From: Dipteris shenzhenensis
Lineage: Eukaryota > Polypodiophyta > Polypodiopsida > Gleicheniales
NCBI GenBank assembly: GCA_047967505.1
Contig: CM106538.1
Reading direction: 5' to 3' (one strand)
DNA length: 64,000 nt
Shown here: positions 1-9,749 of the stretch, piece after piece
How the letters are laid out: each line of letters begins with the position of its first letter
Numbering within the stretch: the first letter of the stretch is position 1
The notes under the pieces: model-generated
Seen by the model: the letters and a program-made list of their open reading frames with translations, nothing else
What the model was told of the DNA's origin: nothing
Database searches by the model: none
Made by a program: the position numbers and the translations under genes

Positions 1-408
1 TGATTGGCCTAACCCATATTTTTCTAGGTCCATATTAAAATTTAAATCTTGAGTATTCAATCTTTGCATCAAATCATAAAAGCTTTTTACTTCCGTCCTT
101 GCATTCGCTGTGTGTATTTGTGTTGCCAATTATCAAAGTTGTTATTAATTTACTCAATCAAGTGATTGATGAGCTATAATTTTTTAATTATTAAGGAACC
201 ATTAGGACTAGGAGACAAACATAGCATTATGATAGCAATGATAGCATTCGTTTGTCTTATACAAAAATATTATGATCTCACACATTTAGTGCAAACATAT
301 TTGTTTTAAGTTGAGAAGTGGTGGTATCCATCTTGCATGCCAATTATTTGAATCCAGGTGTCTCCCTTGAATCGTAGGAGTGCAAGAAGGACTATGGCGG
401 AGTAGGGA

Positions 409-657
409 CTATATGTAACAACATCCACCTTCTTGTTGTTGGCGGAGGTTTCGGAGGTTATAACACATCCCTCTAAAACTATAGCCTCGTCCACCTACCC
501 TTTTACAATTGTGGATGCTTGCCTTATAGCCTGTACCTTGGCAAAATCTTTTAGCACCCATAGGACTTTGGTCTTCTTCGTCACAAGGTGTGGCTTGTAA
601 AACATGGGGCATCATTGCGAAGAGGACTAGTATGATAAAAGCTTTGATACACATCAT
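409..657 (-). CDS. Secreted cysteine-rich peptide precursor (82 aa), family not recognised
   Basis: The frame encodes 82 residues. Residues 1-22 form a typical signal peptide (two Met, a Lys, then a hydrophobic core ending at an Ala), so the product is expected to enter the secretory pathway. The mature part is about 60 residues, basic and Gly-rich, with six cysteines: spacing C-x13-C-x11-C-x13-C-x13-CC, close to the C-terminus, compatible with three disulfides. The reading frame stays open upstream through the CT microsatellite (Ser-Leu repeats), but the first sensible start is the ATG at 657, immediately after that repeat and about 120 bases from a TATA box. Small apoplastic peptides of this form are often defence or signalling molecules. 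The GG-x-GYSF-x-G segment followed by YN faintly recalls beta-barrelin antimicrobial peptides, but I do not assert that family. A sister copy at 29172-29406 is disrupted. Confidence 0.6.
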   Translation of the reverse strand: MMCIKAFIILVLFAMMPHVLQATPCDEEDQSPMGAKRFCQGTGYKASIHNCKRVGGRGYSFRGMCYNLRNLRQQQEGGCCYI

Positions 658-660
658 GTG

Positions 661-690
661 TGAGAGAGAGAGAGATAGAGAGAGACAGAG

Positions 691-742
<52 letters not shown>
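661..742. repeat. (GA)n microsatellite in the 5' UTR of the peptide gene
   Basis: About 80 bases of GA repeats with a few CA/TA interruptions. On the coding (minus) strand this is a CT-rich leader that ends two or three bases before the ATG at 657. The second copy of the locus has a shorter CT tract in the same place (29125-29170). Confidence 0.9.
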
Positions 743-744
<2 letters not shown>

Positions 745-775
745 GAGTACGCTCCACAATTGTAGCCCTTTCTCC

Positions 776-783
776 TCTATATA
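776..783 (-). promoter_or_regulatory. TATA box of the peptide gene
   Basis: The minus strand reads TATATAGA here, about 120 bases upstream of the ATG and just upstream of the CT leader. The homologous position in the right arm (29082-29089) reads TATATAAA. Conservation of the element in both arms supports a promoter role. Confidence 0.5.
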
Positions 784-1078
784 CCTACAGATGAATGCCA
801 CCCACACTTGATACACACCAAGAGTGTGACCACACCAGACGAGCTTATACCAAAGAGTGAAGGGAAGGCGACAGTTTCACAACTATGACCCTTGCAAGCC
901 CTTGCTTCTATTTTTTCCTCTAGATACCTAGTAAAGTATGAAGCTCCATGCACTTATCGTCGACAGCAAGAGCGGTAGTTTCATAACTATGACCCTTGCA
1001 AGCCCTTGCTTTCTATGTTCTCCTACCTACAAATGAAGCTCCATGCACTCCACACCAAGAGCGTAACCAACTTTGCTT

Positions 1079-1907
1079 TTGGCCAGCAGAAATTAGCTAT
1101 ATTTGTTTGGAATTGAGAATTTAGTATTTTGTTATTGGATGGCGCACATGCAACCAATGCTCAAATATGGTTTGTGCCCTGAGCCTCAGAGCTTCCCCTT
1201 GTCTTCCCTTCCACTCTCGCATTTGGACCTTCTTCGCCATAGCCTCCCCATCTTCAAGGTAGCTTCGCTTTTCCGCATTTCTCCATTTCCTCTGCTTTTC
1301 CTCTCAGCAATTAGATCTCTTGCTCCCATCATTGGCGTGCGCCCCCCCTTCAATTCCGGTAGACTTCGTCTTCTCAACGCGATCCGGTCAGCAGTCCCAA
1401 TTGAGCACCACCAGCTGGAGCTGTCGCCATCGCCCATCCCCCCTTCCTCTTGCGTTTGGGCCTTCCATTCTCCCTCACTCGATGGCTCTGACGAACCTAG
1501 CTTGCAACCCGCTTTGCAGCAGGCCTCTGCCTCGGTGGAGCAGGTAGCTTCTGTGTCACCGATGCAAGGTTCACATATTGGTGAATTTGTCACCATAAGG
1601 TATGCTGCTCAATTGTGGGTGAGGGCTTGCTTTAATTAAGTTCTTGTCATTTTGATCCAAGGAGCTCAACCACTTGCCACTTCGGCTGTGTATGCCACGA
1701 ATATTACGATTTTTTCTTTTGCTAATTCTCATTTTTATGTACTTTGCACCGGTGGTTTTTGGCCTGCCATATATGGAGCCTTAAGTGGAGCCTATGGGCA
1801 TTTCAAAAGCTCATTTTTTAAGGGATTCCAGCCGCATGGAGCCACACCAATGCTTCAAATCCTCTCTCTCTCTTTCTCCCTCTCTCATTGCTAATTTCTT
1901 CCCTTCA

Positions 1908-1936
<29 letters not shown>
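1079..1936. other. Segment present only in the left arm of the inverted duplication
   Basis: Homology between the arms stops at about 1078 and resumes at about 1937, where the right arm instead has 27317-28752. The segment is C/T-rich, ends in a (CT)n run at 1913-1936, and has an open frame at 1103-1639 (plus) that I do not recognise and that lacks a convincing domain. It may be an insertion in this arm or a replaced segment in the other. Confidence 0.5.
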
Positions 1937-1940
<4 letters not shown>

Positions 1941-2741
1941 GGACACCCACCTATGCCTTCTCTAGCTCATCACTTGGATTGGTGGATACCCATGGAATGG
2001 GATGCAAACACTTTTAAGTGTGAGGATAATGTGAAGTGGACAACTTGTCTCAAGATCAGAGCAATTGGATTAGTAATTGGGTCATGCGCATGTGGCCGAC
2101 TTGCCAAATCTGATCACCACTGCCTGATCTACACGTTTGCCTTTTGTTGCTCCTCTACCTAACTCACAGATTCAATTATCGGGCCATTGAATCTCCTACA
2201 TATAGTACATAGTAACTGTAGTACTGACTATTTGCCCCAGGGCTATTACAACGTGACAACTGACTACCTATGGTATCCCTGCTAGCTGGCATGTCTATGC
2301 ATCATACAGGCAGGGATGTATATGACATTTGTAGACTTCAACTTAAAGGAATACTCTAAAAAGAAGAAGATACTGTTGTGTGCTTGGATTGGCCAAGAGT
2401 ATCACCTTTGCAAAAGATAGATGCCTCTACAATTTTATGTAGCTATACATCCTCGAGGTTCAAGTATAATAGTGAACGATGCTATGTTTATCTTGTAATT
2501 TGTTGAAAACTAAGAAGAGCCTATGGGTTTGGTGGAAGATCCCTTGTGATTACCTTGCTACAAGCATGCTACTATATTAACTGGGACCTTGGTAGATGTC
2601 TCCAATTCTATCATGAGGCCATTATTCAGCGATAGCAGCCACAAGAGCCCTTAAAGGACCAGATTGAGTAGCCAGCATTAGCAGCGAGAAGCCCCAAAGC
2701 TAGTACAGGGTTGGTAAAAGGTAGGGGCAACATTCTCAGCC

Positions 2742-2893
2742 ATAGATGGTGCCTTCATAGGTACCCATGCCGTGGGGATTGGACGAGAGATCTCACAAGG
2801 CAAGTATTGGGCAAACCATAGATGGTGCCTTCATAGGTACCCATGCCATGGGGATTGGACGAGAGATTCACAAGGCAAGTATTGGGCAAAAAA
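2742..2893. repeat. 76-bp tandem duplication, two copies
   Basis: Two near-identical copies starting at 2742 and 2818 are followed by a run of G (2896-2908). The right arm of the inverted duplication has one copy only (around 26440-26500), so this duplication arose after the arms separated. Confidence 0.8.
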
Positions 2894-3186
2894 ACAAGGG
2901 GGGGGGGGGGAGGGCGCTTGCAACCCAATGTGGGTCCTCTATTTCAAGCGTTCAGTTAAATGAACATGTATGCAAGGCTTCCGTTTACCGAAAGTAGTAC
3001 TTCTGATGCAAGCATGCTTCTGAAGAGTTAGTGGTGTGGCTAGTGCCTGCTACATTTGTATCAGATCGTCGCTTACACCCAGCTGTAAAATCTTTTAGAT
3101 GGGCATGCTTCAGCCCATGGACATGCTGCTGGCATGGGCCAGCGGCAGCCATGGGAGCAGGATCAAGCAGGAGGGATGCTACAGCA

Positions 3187-3643
3187 GCAAACAGCAGGCT
3201 TCAGTCCACACCAAGATCCAAGAGATAGGGCAAGCAGGCTTCATATAGACGAGGGTCTGATCGGAGCTGTCACAGACCAAACCAAACTTGACTCTGGAAA
3301 CAAAAAACCTCCTGACACATCAGCCCAGATCCAGACTGGGTCGGCCGTCCCAGTCGGCCATTTCCCGATGGTGGGGGGTCAGCCTATAAAAGCCCCCCCC
3401 TTCTTCCATTGAAAACATCAGACTTTCAGCCTCAGCAAGCTGCCCCAAAGCCCCCTCAGTTCAGCCCCTTCGTATTAGTCAGGAAGTAGGAGAGAGAAGC
3501 AGATCTACCCCTCTCGACAGTCTACCTCTGCCATTGTAGACAGGCCATTGGCTTCATTTCAATGCAGAATATAGAGGGATTGTACCCAATCAGTGTCTAT
3601 AGAACTCAGACCCACTTGCCTACAATCAAATGTGATTTCATAT
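3187..3643 (+). mobile_element. LTR-like insertion found only in the left arm
   Basis: Arm homology breaks at about 3186 and resumes at about 3644. The right arm goes directly across this point with only a few extra bases. The inserted 450 bases contain a TATAAAA box at 3385-3391 followed by a C-run and a leader-like sequence, as in the U3/R region of a solo LTR. I could not see a clean target-site duplication, so solo LTR is an inference. Confidence 0.4.
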
Positions 3644-3703
3644 TATCATCATCATTAGAAGGCTAGGAACAGGAATGGCTAACAGTTGAACAAGGAGGAC
3701 TGG

Positions 3704-4320
3704 GGTTGGCTCCACCAACTACATTGATTCGACTACCGACCTCATAGCTATAGAGAGGCGACCTCCTCAATCCATTGTACCAAATCAGATCTTCCAGCTA
3801 GTAGCTCTTCACCTAGTATCTGTCTAGATCACCATCTAAGCTCCACTATGGGAGTGCCCAGGTGGATGAAGCCATCATCTGTACTACATCAGTATTGAAA
3901 GAAAATTTTGTTCATCTCCAGTTTGATGTGTACTCTCTATTCTTTGTTCAGTATCTGTTCCACTGCACCGTGTAATTTAACATTCCCACTATTTATGTGC
4001 CTCCTCTTGCTCTATCCCCTCATGCTCTTCCTTTGCCTTCTCTTTTCTCTCTTGGTTTGCCCTCTCTTGCTCTATGCCCTCTTGCTTAGGCCTCGCCTGC
4101 AGGTGCTCTTTCCCCTCAAATAGTTGCTTTGTCCCCTTTGCATTAAGAGCTTACTTGGGGATTAAAAAAACCTCATTTTTCTATGTATTAGAGGTAGCAA
4201 AGAGGAGGTATATGCTATGAAGAGTCTTTGTATTTGAATGGAGAAATTATAATACAAATATGTACATTTTATCACATTGTCTTTCTTGCACGATACCATG
4301 TCATAAGCAATAATTTTGAT
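3704..4320. other. Intergenic, no gene seen
   Basis: Nothing coding is recognisable. 3995-4135 is a degenerate pyrimidine-rich repeat that resembles, in the opposite orientation, the purine-rich repeat at 32690-33070. Confidence 0.5.
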
Positions 4321-4740
4321 TAACTCGCCACAAACACTATTTTTCACTGTGTCATGCACAACTGCCTAAAAATAGGATCTGAGGTGTGCTATTCAGTGCA
4401 CACATACCTGATGGACATGATACTATGTGTAGGCATCAAGCTTGCATATTTTGATGCATGTAAAAATTATCATGCCCATTGGATATGCTTTGGATGGTCA
4501 ATGTTACCACAAACCCCATTTTTCACCAAGTAATATGCACAACCGCCAAAAGAAACTATTTGAGGTGTGTCATAAGAATGTGCTCATACTTGATGGATAT
4601 GATACTTTACATGTGAATTTAACCTATGTTGAGGCACGTGTAAATTATCGTGCCCATCGTATATGCTTTGGATGGTCAAACTCGCCACAAACATCGTTTT
4701 TCACCGTGTTATGAGAATCTGAGGTGTGTCATTCGAATGT
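4321..4740. repeat. Tandem repeat, period about 178 bp, 2.3 copies
   Basis: The landmark CCACAAAC...TTTTTCACC recurs at about 4328, 4507 and 4686, each followed by a shared GAGGTGTG and GATATGATACTTT-like context. Copies are roughly 75-80% alike by eye. Confidence 0.7.
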
Positions 4741-4791
4741 GCTCATACTTAATGGGCATAATACTTTGGACACGTTTTCTACAAGATGGAA

Positions 4792-5284
4792 TCTAAAAAT
4801 TCTAACCATTAGATGACTCTAGATGACTTATGCCGATTGATTTGAGTACTTAAAGGGCTAAATTTGAATCTCACACGAGGAAGTTATGTTACTTTTTGGG
4901 CGAATTTATCAAATTTCAAGATTGAAAATATTAGCTTAACTAGTTTGGAGAAGCTCCTAGATTTGCCTTTGAGCAAATATTCGCCCTTAAAATTTTACCT
5001 TGGAAAGCTTAGAAAAAAATGGAATTAATGGAGATGGAAATTTAAAAATTTTAACCATTTAGATGACTCTATATGTCTTATGTCGATTGATTTGAGTACT
5101 TGGAGGGCTAAATTTGGGTCTCACACGAGGAAGTTATGTTACTTTTGGGTGAATTTATCAAATTTCAAGATTGAAATATTAGCTTAACTAGTTTGGAGAA
5201 GCTCCTAGATTCACCTTTGGACAAATATTCGCCCTTAAAAATTTACCTTGGAAAGCTAAGAAAAAAAGGGAATTCATGGAGTGG
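4792..5284. repeat. Tandem duplication, period about 247 bp, two copies
   Basis: 4792-5038 and 5039-5284 are close copies (for example the shared CACACGAGGAAGTTATGTTA at 4872 and 5121). The second copy runs straight into the polypurine tract. Confidence 0.85.
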
Positions 5285-5835
5285 AGGAGAAGGGAAGGGA
5301 AGAGAAGAAAGTACGTTTGCATTGGCAGGGAAAGTGAGGGAGAGGGGAGGGAGGGAAGGAAAAGGGGATAAAAGGGTAAAGGCGGGGGGGGGGGGGGGTA
5401 AAGGAGGAAAGGGGGGGGAGGGGAAGGCAAAAGGGGTGGGGGGGGTGGGGGTGGGGGTGAGGGTAAAAAGGGGGGGGGAGGGGGGAAAAGGAGAAAGGTG
5501 GGAGGGGAAGGGGGGGAAGGGGAAAGGGGGGAAAGGGGAAAGGGGAAAAAAGGAGAGGAGGGGAAGGGGGGAAAGGGGAAAGGGCATAGGGGAAGGGGGG
5601 AGAGGAAGGGGGAAGGGGGGAAAGGGTGGAAGGGGGGAATGGGAGAAAGGGGGAAAGGGGGAATGGGGGGAGGGGAAGGGGAAGGGGGGAAATGGTGGAA
5701 TGGGAGAAATGGGGGAAAGGGGGGAAGGGGCAGGGGAAAGGGGGAGAGGGAGGAAAGAGGAGAAAGGGAGAGGGGAAAGAGGAGAATGGGGGGAGAGGGA
5801 GGGGGAGGTAGGGGAGGAGAAATGGGGGAGGGGGA
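5285..5835 (+). repeat. Polypurine (GGGA/GGAAA) tract ending in an assembly gap
   Basis: About 550 bases almost entirely G and A on the plus strand, organised as degenerate GGGGAAAGG-type words with many runs of four or more G. Long open frames on both strands here (Gly/Glu/Lys-rich one way, Pro/Ser/Phe-rich the other) are artefacts of composition. Such tracts form triplex (H-DNA) and G-quadruplex structures and stall polymerases, which fits the adjoining gap. Confidence 0.9.
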
Positions 5836-5935
5836 NNNNNNNNNNNNNNNNNNNNNNNNNNNNNNNNNNNNNNNNNNNNNNNNNNNNNNNNNNNNNNNNN
5901 NNNNNNNNNNNNNNNNNNNNNNNNNNNNNNNNNNN
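5836..5935. other. Assembly gap, exactly 100 N
   Basis: A run of exactly 100 N is a conventional placeholder for a gap of unknown size, so distances across it should not be trusted. Confidence 0.97.
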
Positions 5936-6152
5936 TATTCCCTTGCTGTTTGGCCTTTAAGCACCTGGATTTATCTATTTCATCCATTGATTGCCTCCTC
6001 AACCCCTCTTATCCGGTCTTTTAGGAACACAATATGCTCATGATACCCAATGATGGGTTTATAAAAAAGAACTCATTCATAGACATATGCATATGATGAG
6101 GCTGTTCTTGACTTGAAACTGTGGAATATCTGGCTCTACTAGTCGGGGCTAC

Positions 6153-6196
<44 letters not shown>
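6153..6196. repeat. (GA)n microsatellite
   Basis: A pure GA dinucleotide run of about 22 units. Confidence 0.95.
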
Positions 6197-6200
<4 letters not shown>

Positions 6201-6511
6201 ACCATTTAAAATGGAAGTTTATAAAATGTCAAGCATTACCCCAAAAAAATTAGATCTCAAAGGGCATGCTATTATAGATTGCCTCATACATCTCTTATGT
6301 GATACAATACATATTTCTTTTGTGGGGATATGTTGCATGGGTATCTTGATACAATGTACAAGATGTGATATTATGTGAACTAAGGGCATATTAGAAAGGA
6401 GGTTGAAGGAATATGCATTTGTCTACTTGTAATACAAACCTTTAATGACATATGATCGTTTGGGAATTTCATTTTCCATTTATCCACATAGTCTTCTTTC
6501 GCCTCCTCCTT

Positions 6512-7468
6512 CTATGCAATACATTTGATGATGTAAAAGTCAGCTACCTCTATATTGGTTGCAGAATCCAGTTTGACTGCAAAAGGGTCACCAATTTGCA
6601 AAGCATTACTCAATACATCATGATATCCCTTATATGTTACCTCATTGTATACATCTTCATGATCACCTAGTGGTTTAGAATATGGCAAGGGCACCAAAGT
6701 GTCATAATCCCACAAAGGAACACGTGCTTTGTTAACACATCTATTCCAATGGCCATGCATGCATACATTACAAAAGCAAGCCAAATGTCTCATGGCAATT
6801 CTTGTAGGGTCTCATGGACTATGACAAAAAATAGCATGCATAGATCATGATTTTTGGATAGTTTCACAATTCCATTTTCCCTCCCTATTCACATCTCCTG
6901 CTTTAACCTCCCAAAAACATGGGCACAATTTCTCTGTTTTGAAGGATAGCAAGCTTCATCCCCCTCTGAAAGGTTAGACCTATAATAAGTGACACACGAC
7001 AACACGCTTTAAGATAGCTCCATCTGACTTCAATTGTTCGTGTGTCAATGTTCCCTTCACCACAGCTCTTGCTCCATCATGTTCTCCCTTGCCATGTCCT
7101 GATTGTTGAGAAAAAATGGCTCATTTCTATCCAGTCAAACCAGCATATCTTGCCACAAAATAAAATGGTCTACAAGCCTTGAATTGTGAAGCAGTGCCAT
7201 CTGACCACACCCAATGTTGTTTAATTACCACACCTTGTTCCTTCAACCATTGAAAGTGTAACATGAAGCAATGTTGCACAAACAATGTATCGTGAATTCT
7301 ATCATTTGAAATGAAAAAGTAGATAGTCTTGATGAGTTCACTTGTCTTCCCATAGTACGTTATGTGTATAAATATGGTAACTTGTGTAGAATGCCAATGC
7401 ATAGACTGGATCTCATTCTTTTCTTTAAAAGCATAGTTTTCACCAAAGTCTACCATAGACACAGCCAC
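6512..7468 (-). pseudogene. Decayed transposase-like ORF (SDG...GHGKG type)
   Basis: Reading the minus strand, 7468-7127 gives about 113 residues ending in WSDGTASQFK and a CRPFYF segment. After a stop, the reading continues with a SGHGKG-x-HDGARA-x-VKG motif near 7090-7040, then a Cys-rich tail at 6793-6512 with spacing C-x-C-x2-C-x6-C. The combination of an SDG-x3-QFK motif, a GHGKG-x2-DG motif and a late Cys-rich segment is one I associate with a repetitive protein family, seen in several plant and animal genomes, that has transposon character. Several stops and shifts break it here. Confidence 0.45.
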
Positions 7469-7556
7469 ATCATCAAGGAAATTATGAATACAATCCTTGA
7501 ACTCTTGTGCTTGCCATCAAGCGATGAAACTGTGAGTAATGAAATTGAATCTAAAT

Positions 7557-7990
7557 GCTAACGATTAATGAAATTGATATGTTCACTGTCATAAAACATG
7601 TGCTAAAACTATCATGAAGAAATTGTCATAAAATAGGTGCTAACTATTATCAGAGAGGTGCTAATTATCATAAAAGATAATGCTAACTATCCTAATATAG
7701 GTTCTATAACTATCATCAAAACTGAATGCTAATGATCGTAAAATAGGTGCTTACTATCATAAAACTGAATGCTGACTATTGCCATAAAACTGATATACTG
7801 ACTGCCATAAAATTGATAGGTTCACTATCATAAAACTAAATGTTGACTGCCATAAAACTGATAGGTTCACTATCATAAAACAAGTACTTACTATCATAAA
7901 ACTGAATGCTGACTGTCATAAAACTAATAGGTTCACTATCATAAAACAAGTGCTAAGTATCACACTGAAGGATAACTACCATAAAATAGG
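7557..7990. repeat. AT-rich minisatellite with CATAAAAC words
   Basis: Degenerate units of roughly 20-25 bases built from ACTATCATAAAAC / TGATAGGTTCAC / GAATGCTGACT words, repeated about twenty times. It separates two decayed mobile-element fragments. Confidence 0.8.
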
Positions 7991-8545
7991 TCCTTCCAAT
8001 TCAATGTCACTCGATAAAGCATCGGAACCATCCTTCCACACTCTCGTAGCATGAGGACATGCAACAAATAAGTGAAAATTGTCTTTCTGGAGATCCGAGT
8101 AGCATCTACACCTTTCATCCCCCTTGCAAATATGTAACCTTTGGCATTAGTCCAAACCGCTTTCTGAAGGATCAACTAGAGAAGGGCTGACATTTTCTCA
8201 GGGATCTCCTTTGACCAAACCTTGAGAAATTAAGACTTCCAACAGCTTTGACTATCCTGTATTTTCCACCTAGTGTTTAGGATCCTACGTATATGACCTT
8301 CAATGTCTTTAAAAGGAGTAGGGATAGGCAGCAAATGGGAAGAGTCTCCTCAGCTAAACTCTTTATAGTAGATAAGGACATTCCCTTCCTTCCACTGGAT
8401 ATTACCCTCCCCATAATGAGCGGTGTTTCTGATCAAGGAGGCCACATGAATAGAAAGGCCAAACTCCCTTTGGATTTCTTCTCAAGATTTCCACCTCTTG
8501 TGTTTTGTAGACCACATCTAGCCCAGCTCTATAACCCCTTTTAAA
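7975..8545 (-). pseudogene. LINE reverse-transcriptase zinc-binding tail, decayed
   Basis: The minus strand around 8215-8150 reads WSKEIPEKMSALL, and a second frame near 8130-8000 reads a Cys pair followed by HLFVACPHATRVW. This is the C-x-C...HLF-x-C-x2-A-x-x-W layout of the zf-RVT domain at the C-terminus of plant LINEs. Stops and frame changes show it is dead. A separate LINE of the same class occupies 63492-64000. Confidence 0.5.
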
Positions 8546-8579
8546 AAGCAGTTACTTTCGCATTGCTGTCTCAAGACCA

Positions 8580-9640
8580 TACTACATTTCCTTGATGTGC
8601 TACCCATATCGGCCTTGTCCTCCTCATCGCTCGATGCGCCTCTGCCTCGTGCATCACGTATGGTCGCACTGCCACTCGATGCACCTCACCCTCCCTCATG
8701 CCCATGGGACACGTCCCCGCCCTTGCATCACCTCAACCTCGCCCATCGTGCGACGCATCATTCTACCCCCCTCACCCTCGATTGCTCGACACATTGTGGC
8801 CCTACCGCTTGCATCACCCATGCTTGCCCGTTGTGCCACTCGCATCGCCTTCGGCCTCATCGTTGCCCAACACACCCCCCTCCCCGCATCATAGAGGTCT
8901 TGCCTAGCACCCCTCCCTCGGTGCTTGTGTGACCTGCCCCATCCCCTCTCGATGCACCGTTCCCTTGTTGCCTCGGCCTCGCCTCCGTGCATAGTGCTAT
9001 GCCACTTGCGTCACCCGATTGCCCAAGCCCCCGTACGCCCATTGCGCCCCTACCCGCATCCCCCCTGGTCTCGCTGCTACAACCTGACACGCCTCACCCC
9101 TCTCTTGTCATCGGATGTGCCCTGTGCTAATCGTGTCACCCTGACTTTGCCCATGCCCCGCCATGTCACCTGCATCGCCCCGATGTGCCTGCTCTATCGC
9201 CTGTGCCACCTGCATCACCCCCGATCGTGCCTATCTTAGATGTCCTTGCAATGCGGTTGCCTCGCCCCTTGTGCTGCGCTCAACTACACCATCGCCCCGC
9301 CCTGCCTCCGGTGCTACATGCACCACTACTTGATACGCCCCTCCCCTCGCATCACCCCCAACCTTGCCCCCGCGTATCTATGTCGTCCCCCATCACATTG
9401 CTGCCCAACACACCCCACATTGCCCTCCACCTCGCCTTCTCTTGATTTGCCCCATCCTGGCCTCCGATGCATCGCCATCCCCTCTTGATTGGCACTTCCT
9501 CGGTGTGCCTTGAATTCTTGCGTCGGCCCAAACACCCCTCCCGCACACCCAACCTCTCGTGCATCGCCCAAACCCCTGACTTTGAGAGTCATAACTTTTG
9601 CATATGAACTTTGGATCAAGACGATTCTTGAACCGCTGTG
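8580..9640. repeat. GC-rich degenerate repeat (CATCGCC/TGCCC words)
   Basis: Base composition jumps sharply here. The sequence is made of imperfect CATCGCCC, TCGCATCACCC and TTGCCC words without a clear fixed period. Long open frames on both strands reflect a shortage of AT-rich stop codons and show no domain. Confidence 0.6.
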
Positions 9641-9749
9641 ATGGCACGGCATCCTCTTCATGTGAGAGCATCGGTTTTTTGTAACCTACTTATCTCGAAC
9701 ATCCATTTTCCCTCGACCTCGAACACCATTCCTTGCTCTTCCATGCCTG

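Larger units (their letters stand above)
123..3703 (+). repeat. Left arm of a large inverted duplication
   Basis: This segment reads as the reverse complement of 26073-29732 over nearly its whole length. Shared landmarks in opposite orientation include the outer edge at 123-155 / 29700-29732, the cysteine-rich peptide locus, the block from 1937 to 2730, and the inner edge at 3650-3703 / 26073-26125. Two segments are private to this arm: 1079-1936 and about 3187-3643. A 76-bp tandem duplication at 2742-2893 is also absent from the other arm. Spacer between arms is about 22.4 kb. The arms have diverged by many substitutions, so the duplication is not recent. Confidence 0.88.

Noticed and set aside
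658-816. N-terminal Ser-Leu extension of the peptide ORF
   Set aside because: It is translation of the CT microsatellite plus the TATA-box region. The signal peptide starts cleanly at the ATG at 657.
5188-6043. Overlapping long frames on both strands (Gly/Glu/Lys-rich and Pro/Ser/Phe-rich)
   Set aside because: They come from the polypurine tract and even span the N gap, so they are not genes.
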